From assembly GCA_023105745.1 (NCBI GenBank), contig JALGQZ010000002.1:81919785-81983784 (forward strand): DNA of 64,000 nucleotides. Direction: 5' to 3'. Every line of letters starts with the position of its first letter. The stretch's first letter is position 1. The position numbers were made by a program, and so were the translations under genes. Under the pieces are notes generated by a model, which ran no database searches, was not told where the DNA came from, and saw nothing but the letters and a program-made list of their open reading frames with translations. Below, piece by piece: positions 1 through 10,960 of the stretch. The stretch is from Austropuccinia psidii (Eukaryota; Basidiomycota; Pucciniomycetes; Pucciniales; Sphaerophragmiaceae).

Positions 1-490
1 CTCAGCATCTTCAGTAAACTTAGTTTTTGTTTACTGGTGAGGGTAGTGCTAAACTGTCTCTCTCTGAATTCCTTCAGAAGTTCTTCTAGTGGATCTTGAG
101 AAGATATCTGGTATATATCAAGTGAAAGTTTCTTTTCCTTGTTAGTACCAATGGTGATGTGCCTATTTTTACTGTTGTAAATGTCTATGCCATACATCCT
201 CTGGTAGTCTGTTCCCAGTAAAAACCCTTGGATGTGGGCATTATCAAGCACTACGAACTCTGGGTTGAGGCTGATATTATCCTTCCTGTGGGGTATAATT
301 ATCTCTTTGATAATTGTCCCAATGGAAGTCACCTTCCCTGATGCACTTTTAAAGTTCTTTGCCTTAGTGGGCAAGAGCTTTTTTTCCCAGTTTGGGAAGT
401 GGGTATCCAGATAGTTTCTGGCCACTATGGAGCAGTGTGCTCCATTATCAATGATCAGTGGATGCTTAGCATTGTCAATACCAACAGTCA
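1..490 (-). pseudogene. Retropepsin region of Ty3/Gypsy element F (cut by window edge)
   Basis: Reading the minus strand down from about 490 gives a retroviral-type aspartic protease: the active-site stretch reads LIIDNGAHCS, followed further on by a GTDYQRMYGIDIY segment like the flap-to-C-terminal part of the other proteases here. The usual triad is D-T-G or D-S-G; this copy has D-N-G, which probably reduces or abolishes activity. The reading frame is joined to the Gag frame only across a run of six T on the plus strand (491-496), where one base too many shifts it. Reverse transcriptase and integrase of this element would lie to the left of the window. The assignment to protease is firm; activity is doubtful. 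Confidence 0.8.
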
Positions 491-1983
491 TTTTTTGTGG
501 CTGTCCCATGTATATATGCCATTCCTTTGGTTAGTTTAACCAGGAATGTTTGTGCATCTTGTGTGTGTTTGCACAAGTTCTTGTTAGCAGTGTCCTGTGG
601 CATGCCTGCTTCCAACTGTATGTCCTGAATTTCTGGTGGGGTTTCCTCTTGGTATTCCACTAGAAATTCCTCTCTTGGGTCTTGATCATCATCAGATGGT
701 TCTCTGATGGCATCACCCATGGAGTCTGATTCAGAATCCTCTGTTGGAGATTCTTCCTCTGGGACTTTCTCAATGGCATAGACTTTTTTTCTTTGCTTTT
801 AGACAGTTGTTGGCATAGTGGTCTGTTGAACCACAATTGTGACAAGAATTCCTCTTCTTTGCCACTTCTGCCACTCTTTCTTTGGGTTTGTCTTTAAACT
901 CTACCCTAAAAGGTTGTTTCTCTTTGAAACTATTGCTCTTATATGGGGTGAATTTCCCTATATTAGTCCTTTTCCTTATGTCTTGTAAGGTGTTGGCAAT
1001 GTCATCTAGAGTGCAATTTTGGTTGCATCTGCATTTTACTGCATGCTCTAGTTCTCCTGGCAGTTGTGTCAGAAGCTTTTGATTCCTCATTTGAATGTTC
1101 ATCTGAGGATCAATGGCTTTAAGTCTTTTAGACTGTCTGAGACACCACTCATATGGATCTTTGTCCACTGAGTATTTGTCATTTTCAAATGACATTGTCT
1201 TCTGCCATATCCAAGTTCCATTACTGTACTTTTGGATTATTTGACTCTTCCACCATGCCCAGTGTCTTCTGCCATGGATTTCTTTCATTTCTGTGTACCA
1301 TATACTAGCATGACCTTTAAATGCAGTATTCAATATAGCAGTAATCCTGTAGTCTGGTATGCTTGGTACATCAATGAAGAGTCCATCAATATAATCTATG
1401 AGTTCCATATGATCATATTCTCCTGATCCAGAAAATTTGGGCCAGCTTGAGGCCTCAGGAAGCTGTTTCAAGGCTTCCTTCTCTGAATAAGACATTCCAT
1501 CTCCATCCTGGTATTGTGATGGAGATCTTGCCTTATTCATCAACATGGCATCTGGTTTGATGTCATCTGGTTGATATGGATTCTCTATAACTTGGCCTTG
1601 TGGTTGGGGCTTCAAGTTATGGTAGACATTAAACAATTTGTTTATGTCTTGGTCCAGACAATCCCTGTCCCTTTTGCTGTGGTGTTGATCTTCAAAGACT
1701 ATATTCAGTCTTTTGTTGGTTTCTTCAGAGGCTTTGCTCAGTTGAGTATATCCTTCTTGAAGATTTTCAACTATTTGTTCCAAGGAGGCTTGAGTTTGTC
1801 TCATCCTCTCTTGGCTAGCTTTAATTTCTGCAAACTGCTTTGCAGATTGCTCAGCATATTGGGAAATTTGTAACCACAGTGTATCACTGTTGATGTTACT
1901 CTCAGATGTTACAATGTTATTTTCAGTCTGAGTGGGGGTAATGTTTCTATTACTAGGACTACTGATTCTAGAGTGGTTTACAG
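475..1983 (-). pseudogene. Gag core with CCHC zinc knuckle, element F
   Basis: The minus-strand frame from 1983 to 770 encodes a Gag/capsid-like domain (WPKFSGSGEYDHMEL..., a motif shared with elements A, B and D) and ends in the zinc knuckle CHNCGSTDHYANNC, a C-x2-C-x4-H-x4-C nucleic-acid-binding motif. The frame breaks just after the knuckle at a run of seven T (784-790) and resumes one base later in the frame covering 475-720, which is acidic and leads to the protease. A one-base insertion in a homopolymer explains this; an assembly error is possible. Gag would form the virus-like particle. The open frame continues upstream of 1804 through 1984 into the region overlapped by ORF1. Confidence 0.8.
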
Positions 1984-2684
1984 CTACTTCTGGTTCTTGT
2001 GCACTTCTTTCACCAAATCCAACAGCTTCTGAATCATAGGGTCTGACTCTTTCCTCCTCTGGTTGAAGGAGGTTTTTTTCTTGCTCTTGTTTCCTTGTCT
2101 TCTCCTGGAAACTTCCTGGAATTGTGAAGAATGGTGACTCTTGGTCACTGATCTGCTGGTTTCTGAATGGTGTGAAGCCACTGGAGAGCTGATTTGGCCT
2201 GCTCCTTGTGAGCCTGAAGGAATATCAGTAGGCCCCGTCTGGGTTAACTGTTCTTCTATAGCTTGGATAGTGGCTTGATTCTCCCTTATCCTCTGTGCCC
2301 TTGCCTCCAGGAGTCTGAACTGCCTGGTAGGATTCCAACCTTTTGTGATTACCATCAGGTCTTTGAAGTCTATCTCTCTGATACAGATCTTCTGGCAACT
2401 TGCTCCAAGTTCTTCCCAGTGACTTGCCAGGTTGAACCTCTTGTTGTCCATGCTCCATTGGGATAGGTCCTTGAGGAGTTGGCGGAGCTGAAGAACTTGA
2501 TCCATGTCTTTCCATTCCTCTGGTTTGAGGTCTCCATTGAATTGGAGTGTGAATAGCAGGGTTGATATTATCTCCCTCATTGTTTTGCCATCCACTACTG
2601 TGTCCAAGGTGTCCTCTTTCAGGTCTTCTGGTTCTGGACAAACCTTCTCTGTCCTCTGGTTGTTTCCTTTGGAAGCCAAGATCT
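1984..2684 (-). CDS. ORF1 main exon of element F (overlaps Gag-Pol N-terminus)
   Basis: An open frame of about 233 codons ends with VHKNQK and a TAG. It lies in a frame one base off from the downstream Gag frame (Gag is -1 relative to it). It is helical and charged, contains a GWNP motif that parallels GWSP, GWTP and GWHP in elements A, B and D, and has a lysine-rich C-terminal part. The same stretch is also read by the polyprotein frame starting at ATG 2704, but that frame has a TGA at 2222-2224 while ORF1 stays open. Upstream it joins in frame to 2753-2957 if the 68-bp intron 2685-2752 is removed. Function is unknown to me. Confidence 0.6.
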
Positions 2685-2752
2685 CTGAGGTGTACAGGTG
2701 ACATGTTAGTGTTTGCAAGAAGTCAAAAACTCTATGTTCTTAGGGTATTTAC
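2685..2752 (-). other. ORF1 intron of element F, carrying the polyprotein start codon
   Basis: On the minus strand the donor reads AAAG|GTAAAT and the acceptor CTCAG|AG, giving a 68-bp intron that joins 2753 and 2684 in the same reading frame. The ATG that opens the Gag-Pol frame (2704-2702) sits inside this intron, 20 bases before its end. Splicing would therefore remove it. This matches elements A, B and D, where the distance is 14. Confidence 0.55.
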
Positions 2753-2957
2753 CTTTGACTGTGCCCTGTACAAATTTTTTGTCTGCTTATTTGGGCAATT
2801 TACCTTTAGAGGTTACAACTGGGTTAATTATAGTAATTTTCCCTGTACAAGTTATCAAGGTTGGTTTACCTTGTATTGATGCAGAATTTTGTGTTTTTCT
2901 ACTCTTTTGTGTGGCAATGGGTGTCCACGTTTTTGCTGTTATCAGGCCTTCACTGTG
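2753..2957 (-). pseudogene. ORF1 upstream exon of element F, part left of the solo LTR
   Basis: The minus strand continues the ORF1 frame upstream of the intron as a basic, threonine/lysine-rich segment ending GTVK. It contains one in-frame TAA at 2787-2789, so this copy cannot make full-length ORF1. The exon is split by a solo LTR; its remainder is at 4944-5043. Confidence 0.5.
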
Positions 2958-4943
2958 TGTTAACCTTTGAGATATGACCACATACCCAAAAAGGTCACAA
3001 GAAATATTTAATATAATTATACATTAAAAATAAGTACCTTAAAACTACAAAAATACCATAAATTGGTATAAAACTTGGTTTAACTTAAAGGCCAATGAAT
3101 AAACATGTGAAATAAATTACACAATTGGATTCCCCATGGTGAAATACACATAGACCATTTTTATGGCATATCTGTAAAGTCAATATTTAATAAGTTATAA
3201 GTAATAATACCTTATAAAAGACACAAATCCTTATTTATTTCAAACACCAATGAAACAACATGTGAAATAAATGGTAAGATTGGATTCTCCCTAAGCATCC
3301 ACACATAAAACAATCAATAATCTAAGCTTTAACACCAATACTTAAGGAATTAACCTGAATATATGCACTTTTTTGGTCAACACATATATTCAAGGATTTT
3401 AGCTAATATCTCTTGAATTATGCATGATAGAGTGATGAACCAAGAATAAAGTCATCACGTAATTACTGTAGGAATACAGATATGAAGTTCACTTCACAAG
3501 CTATAAACAAGCTTAAAACCTATGATGAAATATTGATAAAAATCAACAGAGCTGTTGACCACTTTGTTGTGAAAGTGCTCCAAACTTAAAAAAAAGTGTA
3601 CAGTTGGATTCTACTAGCTCATTCGAGAAGAATGATGTATTTTTCATTATAATATTCAAGGTATAACCCCTTGAAATCATAGTTTGAAGTTTAAAATATT
3701 AAATTTTGACAGAAAAGATGAGTTACAAGAAAAATCATCAAAAATAGAGTTTTGATGATGTAATGAAATTCTCTTGGCAACATAATAAGGTTATGCCAAG
3801 CTATCAGAATTCACACTCTGAATTACTTTAGCGTGTAAATCTTAAAATTTATTAAGGATCAAAGTTTGAGCTTATTTGATCATTTATGATCACTCACTGT
3901 AACCTTAAATTAAGTTTAACAGTCATATAAGTGATAGAATTGGTGAATACTATTAGTTTATGATTAAAACTAATAAAATCCACGAAATTTAGGGTTCTGC
4001 CAAGCCTTTGACGTCATCAGACTTGGAGTTATAGTGATAACTCTAAATAATGGCGTAATAGTGATGTAATGAGGTTTGATCATGATGTAATCATCACCAA
4101 ACCTTAAAATATTGATCAATTCCAGTGGATATGATCAGTACACGTCTACTAGAAGCCTGTTGGACGCTAGGAGGGAGGTATTTACTATAAATAGAGCTCT
4201 TTCTGCTATGTTTTCCCCTCAGATGCATCAAAAACATTAAATCAATACAAACAAAAAGGTAATATCTTTATTCTTTATATATAAAACTTTGATATTATTA
4301 AAGACCAAAGTTCATCTTTATTAGAATCATCAATTTTGATGTGATTAAATCATTTGTTTAATTGTTTTTGTTAAAAATCTCTCTAAAACTCATTTCCACG
4401 TAAAAAATCAAGAATATTTGTAATTTCTCTATTTTTTATTGTAAATACAATTTGTATAAGTTGTATTTACATCATTTGGCATACAATATCTCAGAATTAT
4501 TATATTAAGTGTTAAAAGTAGGTTATTTTCTCTTATATTAATAGCTTTCTCTATATTATTCTTTTAATAATTCTTTAATTAATATGAATAGTATTTATAT
4601 TAATTTATAACTTTAATATTGGTAATATTATTGTTATTAATTGTTTTTTATTAATAAAAACCAATTTTTTATGCCTTTATTATTTGTTTGTAACAATAAT
4701 AAAGTGATATTAAATATATTAATTATTTTATATTAATATATTTATCTTATTATATGATATTTTATAATATAAATTATATTATTATATTTTATTAATAATA
4801 TAATTATTTTTACGCCATAATTATAATAATTCTTTATTATTATAATTATTTTTATCTTATTTATTTCATTCATAAGGACATTCATAGTACAATAAGTAAA
4901 ATATTAGTAATTTTTACTTATTGTTTCATAGTCAAACCTTACA
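2958..4943 (+). repeat. Solo LTR (family G), 1986 bp, with 5-bp target duplication CTGTG
   Basis: The sequence starts TGTTAACCTTTGAG and ends CAAACCTTACA, flanked by CTGTG at 2953-2957 and 4944-4948. A second copy at 28868-30871 is similar over its whole length. By comparison with the LTR ends of element A (read on the minus strand), this LTR is on the plus strand, antisense to its host gene. There is no internal sequence, so it is a solo LTR left by LTR-LTR recombination. A TATA box and candidate splice donor lie inside it. Confidence 0.85.
4186..4194 (+). promoter_or_regulatory. TATA box of solo LTR G copy 1
   Basis: TATAAATAG is followed 73 bases downstream by a splice-donor-like AAG|GTAATA (GT at 4259-4260). 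The second copy has the same motif and the same spacing. Confidence 0.55.
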
Positions 4944-5043
4944 CTGTGCCTCTTTCCTTTGCCTTCGCTGCCCTCTGGTTATGAGGGTGTCACTGGTGTG
5001 TTGGCCTGTGACTGGCTTTCAAGTGGTATGAAGTTATCTTCCA
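4944..5043 (-). pseudogene. ORF1 upstream exon of element F, part right of the solo LTR
   Basis: After a minus-strand 3' splice site TTGATTCAG (G at 5044) the exon begins TG GAA GAT AAC, in the ORF1 frame. The exon has no ATG of its own at this point; a preceding exon ending in A would give A|TG. One in-frame TAA lies in the exon. The same AG|TG junction is seen in elements A, B and D. Confidence 0.5.
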
Positions 5044-5634
5044 CTGAATCAAAACAGGAAAACAAGGGCTGATGTCAGTTAAGACTTCTCAAAAAATGCT
5101 GGTTTTGCACGTCTAAGAATGGCCTCTGGGCTTGTATATTATTACAATGTGCCCTTGTACAATGACAGTGTGATTGAATTAACAATTCCACATCAGAAAT
5201 ACAGCTTACCAATATTTGGTATACTTTTTGTATAAAAATATCTCACAGAATAACTGGTAATTAGCAAGTGTAAACTGTCAAAAAGTGGTGTGTAACAGGG
5301 CAATTGAGTTAACAATATGTCCAAACACGCCTCAACTGTTGGTTTATAAGTATGAGGTGTCTTATTTTAATTAAAAAATGAGACTGTATTAATGGCTTAA
5401 GTGTTTTTATATGTAAAACACGCCAAAAATAAGGGTCTTGTGGTTATTAGCCACATGACAGGTACTCTCAAAATATGAGTATAAAAGTGGTATATGTACC
5501 AAAAAAAGCAAAATATATATTTTTAAGAAATATTACGCCTAAAAAGAATAAAAAAATTCAGAAAGTGAGAAATAAGAGAAAAACTCACTTATAAGTGTCC
5601 AAAAAAGGTTTAAAACACGGCCACACCCCCAAAA
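5044..5634 (-). other. Untranslated leader and primer-binding site, element F
   Basis: This AT-rich stretch has no convincing coding content. Next to the LTR, 5616-5631 reads on the minus strand TGGGGGTGTGGCCGTG, three bases inside the LTR end. It is the counterpart of the TGGGGGCCTGGCCGTG site in elements A, B and E and is interpreted as the reverse-transcription primer-binding site. Confidence 0.6.
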
Positions 5635-7138
5635 TGTCAGCTGGATTCTATGTTGAAGCAGTAATTAGGCTATTTACAGCTAGAACTATGACTGTGACAT
5701 GTGGAAATAATTTTAAAATAAGATTTTAAATATAATATAATAGCTTATAGTATAATAAAAGGGTTCTACTATTAAAAAATAGTGGTGGTGAGTGCTATTG
5801 AGAACCCTGGATGCAGTCTTACCAGTTGGATTACTATAATAAGAACTACAATAATTAAAATTATAATTATACCCTGATTATTACCCAAGAGTAAAACTTT
5901 TTTGGACAGTTTACTACGTAGGATATTCAAGAGCAGGATGAGGAAACAATTCTGGCTGTGAAAAGCCTCCTTTTTATCCTGAAATGGGGTGGAAAGGGTG
6001 CTAGACCTTTCCACATAGAGGAAGTGAAGATCTTTTCACTCTCTAGTACTGGCTTGTGGTTTGAAAACAGCCTGTATAACCTGTATTGGGCTCAGATGTG
6101 GTTTTGAAACCACATCTGGGCAGTTTTCACCAATACAGGGTGAAAATTTTCATCTGGGGACCTCACAGCCTGATTCTGATGTGTATGACGTGTAGAATGC
6201 TGTACAGAAGCTGTATGGGACCCCAGTATTGACTGAAATATGAGGTATTGAAGTAAAAACAAGCTTCTTTGTCTATTTGAAACCTCATATTCATGGTTAT
6301 GGGATATTATCCGATGGGAAGGCTGTATATGACAGCAGGTGGGGATCTGACCTTAAAACTGCCATACCTTTGTCAATTCTTGAGATATCAACCTCAAAAT
6401 TGGTTCGGTGTGTAGCCCTGTATGTGCTCTACACAATGGTACCTCACTTTATATGGTTATTATTAAATATGGAAAAGTTATCCCATGTACAAGAGGTTTG
6501 TACATTTGCATGGTATAGTAAAAAAGCTGTGTTGAGCTTATTTGCCCCATAACTTTTGTTCTAGTTGAGCTATGGGGAAATGGATGACACCATCAGATAG
6601 CCCTGATTGTGCTCTTTTCAAAAAGACCCCACCTCAAGTATCTCACACTGAAACTGTAGAAGTTAGATGAGAGGTGAATGTTTTGTTCACCCTTATTTGG
6701 CCTGAAATTGACCATAACTCCAGTAATATTGGTGCTAGCTCAGTTTGGCTGGTACCATTGAATAGCCCTGGCTTAGAGCTTCATTCTGAGTACCCATTTG
6801 ATGGGGTTAAGCCTCTCCTTCTAGATTTTAGATGGGAGGTGAAAATTAAGATTTATGCTCAGCAATAACTTTGAGCAGGAATAACTTTGTTATTTCTTGT
6901 CCTATGGTGATGGGACTTGTATTTTCAGAAAGTGGTGAGTTTCCTCTTTCCTTTGATACCTTCTGAGCTGATTTGGCTCAGCTCCAAGTTTTGGTGGTAT
7001 CTTGGCTATACCATTGGTTTATGGTATTTTGGCTGTCATGCTTGTGCTCTGGTTTTGAGTCACAGGCTGACATGGCCACTGAGCCTTTCTGCTCAAAAAT
7101 GATGTAAAATGAGTATATGAATGTATACTCATATGACA
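5635..7138 (-). repeat. 5' LTR of element F (about 1.5 kb)
   Basis: The left boundary follows the primer-binding site and begins TGTCAG. The right boundary is placed at CATATGACA because TGTCA/TGACA form the expected inverted ends and the terminal tens of bases resemble the other LTR ends. The partner LTR lies off-window, so the right boundary is inferred. The possible target duplication is AGGGC (7139-7143). Open frames inside are not convincing genes. Confidence 0.6.
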
Positions 7139-7796
7139 AGGGCCAAGCTGATGTTGGGCCCTTCCGTGCCTTGAGTGAAAGTGTCCTGGAAAAGAATCTT
7201 CAAAGGGTCTTGTCCCCATTTACCTTGGAAATACTTCCCCTGGCCTTACCATAGCTATTTTGAGCCTTGGCCCTTGCTAGGGTTCTTCTTTGATAAAATT
7301 TATTTTATGGCCATTTAGGCCTTTTTTGGGTCTTGGGAAGAAAATGGTGAAAAATTGATATATGGCCATTTTTGGCCATTTTGCAGTGCTGGTGTCCTAC
7401 GGTCTGTGGGGGCTATTGGAGGCCCCCTGGGCCCAATTTTGCTGGGGACCCAGGGGTTCAATCGAACCATAAATTGGCCCCTGCCCCAATTTGCACCTAC
7501 ATGGCCTAGACCCATCGACATCCTGGCCTCCCCAAAGTTGCAGGGGAGTTCCTGGGTGATGAATTCAGCCCCAAAGGGGTCTTGAATCTTCACCTTGGAG
7601 GCTTTGAGGGGGCTCCATCATTGAGCTCATGGTTTTTCACTTGAAGTGGAATGATTCTGATGTATTCAATCTTCTGCTTGCATATTTATTAGTCATTAGT
7701 TTCAAACTGACTGAACTCACTTAATCTTGTCCTTCTTCCACGCCACCTTCTGTTCTTTGTGGTTCTGGAGTCCTCAGTCGATTGACTTCACCCTCC
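7139..7796. other. Intergenic/repeat DNA rich in TGGCC and GGCCAT
   Basis: No gene is recognised. The middle (7310-7600) is richer in G+C, with repeated GGCCATTT and GGCCC words, and stays open on both strands for 75-90 codons. That looks like composition rather than coding. A similar TGGCC-rich patch is at 37380-37500, so this may be an uncharacterised dispersed repeat. Confidence 0.4.
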
Positions 7797-8902
7797 ATGG
7801 CTTCTTTGGGACATTTCAATCCCTCCCAAACTTATGATGGTTACAAGGCAGTTTAAATTCTTGATCCTGCTTGTACTGAATGTTTGGCCAAGGGTAAGGA
7901 TTGTTTCCAACATTAAAATCCCCAATCTTCAAAGTGTCACTATTGTTTCATTGGAAAGAATCCATGTTGTTGTACCGGGTTGCAAGCTTCAAATGTCAAG
8001 AGGTATTTATGGAGTAGAAAGGATGGGCCTTTTTGAAAAGAGTTTCCAGTTTCTGAGGCACCTACTACTGATGGAACTTCAGGGTTTTCTAATTGTGAGT
8101 AATTTGAGTATTTTGATTGAATTTGGTACTTATATTCTTGATTTAGTGACTGGTTCTAGGCAGAGGTATGTGGCAAGGTGGACTAATGTTGGAGGACCCA
8201 TTCCAGTTGGTGGTAGACCAATATACTCCAGCTCAGAAGTCCCAATCTCCAGAATCAACACTGACGGTGTAGTGAGGAGAATAAGAATAATTTCTGATTC
8301 CCCACCTGATCTAGATGCTGAATGTAGTGATGAGTTGGATGGTGAAGAAGTTGAAGTTGATCCTCATTTGGTTGGCCATCAATCCAGCACTTCATCTTCT
8401 CAGCCTCTTACCAACAGATTCCATAGTCGCATAATTCCCAGTACTCCCAGAACTTTCCAACCTACTCTTGCTGCCATTCCTACTTCCCTTCCTCCTTCTT
8501 CACAGAGTCCTTCCCATTCCAGGCCTGCCTTGAATCAATCAGTAAGTCAATTACCTCCCCAGAAACCTAGGAACTCACCCATAACCACCTCTCAACATCT
8601 CCAACCTATGGCCAGCTCCAGCAGAAGAAGAGATGGATTTTCTCCTTTACCATTTCCTGCCGCTCAAGTATTTCAAAGAAGAGATTATTGGCCTATCCGA
8701 GTTACCAGAGAAGATCCAAACGCGGCAAGTGAAAGCCAGGACACTGTGGCCATGTTGTTCAGGGGAGGTGATTATGTATGCAAATGATAGAACTATTCAG
8801 GGTACTGCTTCTGAAGAGATGGCTGCCAAATTTGCCTGGCATGAAGATGAGTTTAGAAATAACTTTCAAAGAACCTTTGATGATTTGGGTAGAGATAACT
8901 AG
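7797..8902 (+). pseudogene. Decayed Cys6-cluster gene with one intron
   Basis: From ATG 7797 (MASLGHFNPSQTYDGYK) the frame carries CTECLAKGKDC, ten codons, then CHYCFIGKNPC, i.e. C-x2-C-x6-C-x10-C-x2-C-x6-C, the spacing of fungal Zn(2)-Cys(6) DNA-binding clusters. It is interrupted by in-frame TAA after KAV, TAA inside the cluster, and TGA after GPF. A 52-bp intron (8095-8146, GTGAGT...TTTAG) joins to a Pro/Ser-rich region with RWTNVGGPIPVGGRPIY. A deletion-frameshift near 8762 moves the C-terminal part (MYANDRTI... to FDDLGRDN, TAG 8900-8902) into another frame. I recall this as a multicopy rust family, unverified; its function is unknown and it may be carried by a transposon. Confidence 0.65.
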
Positions 8903-9639
8903 TTTCTTTGTCCTTTTTTGTGTTTGAATTGACTTCTATCCCACCTCTTAATACTACTAAAAAAATGAAAAAAAATAAAATAAAAGGAACCTCCCAATAC
9001 ATGACTTGGGAGGGGATGCTGCTGCTTCAAAGAAATAAAAGAAAAAAAATTATAGAGGTAAAGAAAAAGAAAGAAAAAGAGAGAAAAAGAGAGTAGAGAA
9101 AAGAAACAGAGAAATTCCTCAGGTTTGTCCTTCTTGTGGTGAGTTACTTGAATTTTGGCCAAGAATTGTCTGAAAGATAAAGCCAAGCATTTGATGCTCA
9201 CAGAGTGGCCAAGTTAATGTTTTACAAGAAGTAGAACCCTCAGGGATGCATACCAGGAGATGGAACTTACTTTCATAACTCCCACTCCCCACCAAGCACC
9301 ATAAAATGAAACAAATTGCCATAAATGACTTGAAGTAATAAGTGTCTGGAATCATGATGATTGGCATAAATTGAGATAGTAATAAAAGACAAAAGAAAAG
9401 AAAACAGAGATCTGGCCATATCTTGATAAGGTCCAAATCGGAGGGTATTGATGTTGCATGCTTCTTGAATCTGTCCAAAGAATTGAAAAGTGCTCACAAA
9501 GTGGCCAAGGCAATTCTTAAAACAACATTTTGGTATAATACCCCCTTAAAGGTACATTCCAGGAGAGAAACTTACTTTCATAACTTCTTCTCCACACCAA
9601 GCACCATAGAAATCAAACTCTTGAGGTATTTGTACCAGT
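8903..9639. other. A-rich spacer and a diverged direct duplication
   Basis: 8945-9110 is A/G-rich low-complexity sequence. About 9195-9305 and 9490-9610 are diverged copies of each other: both contain TGCTCACA.AGTGGCCAAG and later ACTTACTTTCATAACT plus CACCAAGCACCATA. They lie on the 3' side of the adjacent minus-strand integrase fragment, so they may be its 3' region or LTR remnants. No gene is recognised. Confidence 0.4.
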
Positions 9640-10960
9640 CTTGTCTGGATACAATGAGTGGAAGTCCTTGACAAGGTCTGGTGAGTTGGTAGGGTTGGAA
9701 GCTGGTTCCCAAGTTGTTCTTTCTGGTTCTTCACTGAATCCTTTCCACTATACGAGATACCATAATTTACCTCTTCTGAGTTTGGAGTCCAGAACCTGAG
9801 CCACTTCCCATTCTTCTTGCTCCTCCACTAGAACCAGTGGTGGTGGCAATTGATGTTTATTTGTGATAGTTAATTGCTCCAATGGTTCTAATAAGGACAC
9901 ATGGAATACAGGGTGAACTGACTTCCATTGTTGAAGCAACTTCAGGTGTTATGCATGACTTCCAATTTTCTTAATGACTTCAAAGGGTCCCAGCCATCTT
10001 TCTGAAAGTGTCTTGGTGGGTCTTGTAGTCTTGATGTTCTTGGAAGCTAGCCATACCTTATCCCCAGGTTGGAAATCAGGTTGAATTGACCTATTTCTAT
10101 CTGCATACTCCCTCAATCTCCTTATTGCTGACTCTAATTCTTCTTTGACAGCTTTCTGTACTGATTGGAGTTTTGTTGATAGCTTTCCAGCAGGTGAGTC
10201 TAGAGAAAGATGGATTGAGTCAAAGCTGGGGTTTCTTCCATAAATGTTGAAAAAAGGTGATTGCTTTGTTGATGAATGTTCTGCATTATTATAGGCAAAT
10301 CCAGCCAGAGGGAGCCAGGTGTGCCAGTCATCTTGATGGTAGCTGACATGCATCCAAAGATACTGTTCTAGAATCTGATTTACCCTCTCTGTCTGTCCAT
10401 CTGCTTCAGGATGGAAAGAAGTTGAAAGATCTCTTGATATCTTGAGCTGCTGACACAATTGAGTCCAAAATGATGAAACAAATAAAGAAACTCTATCACT
10501 AAAAATACTGACTGGAAGGCCATGTTTGAAAAATAAATGACTAATAAAGATTTGAGCTAAGTTCAGGGCATTGATTGATCCATAAGTTGGAATGAATATT
10601 GCCATTTTTGAGAATCTGTTCACAACTACTAAAACTGAATAAAAGCTGTTTTAAAGTGGCAACTGAGTGATAAAGCCCATTGATGATGAATTCCAAGGAC
10701 CAGATGGAATTGGAATAGGCTTTAGTAATCCAAACTTCTTATGATTAATGTTCTTGTTTCTTGAACATTGCTGAAATGAGGACACATAGTTCTTAATGAA
10801 TTGATTCATGCCAGCCCAATAAAAATCCCTCTTGATGAGCTTGAGGGTATTCTCCTGGGAAGGATGGCCAGCCAATGTTGAGTCATGACACTTTTGAAGA
10901 GTATTGAGTTTGATTTCTTCATTGCTTGGGATTACCACTCTATCACCAGGGTGAATCTTG
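9640..10960 (-). pseudogene. Integrase-chromodomain fragment of a second Gypsy lineage
   Basis: In order, the minus strand encodes an integrase zinc-binding region (CHDSTLAGHPSQENTLKLIK... QQCSRNKN), a core with FSKMAIFIPTYG, a second catalytic Asp in IFSDRVSLF, the catalytic Glu in HPEADGQTERVNQILE, a GPFEVIKKIGSHA segment, and a chromodomain (EEWEVAQVLDSKLRRGKLWYLV, then WKGFSEEPERTTWEPASN). TAA after GSHA (about 9946) and TAG before WKGF (about 9745) interrupt it, and the frame breaks near 10630-10650. Upstream protease, RT and RNase H are absent. It is clearly a different lineage from elements A, B, D, E and F. Confidence 0.8.

Noticed and set aside
882..1082. Plus-strand frames opposite Gag
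   Set aside because: Shadows of the minus-strand gag; the same applies to most plus-strand frames over elements A, B, D and E.
7315..7593. Pro/Gly-rich minus-strand frame
   Set aside because: Both strands are open and the sequence is GGCC-rich; treated as repeat composition, not a gene.
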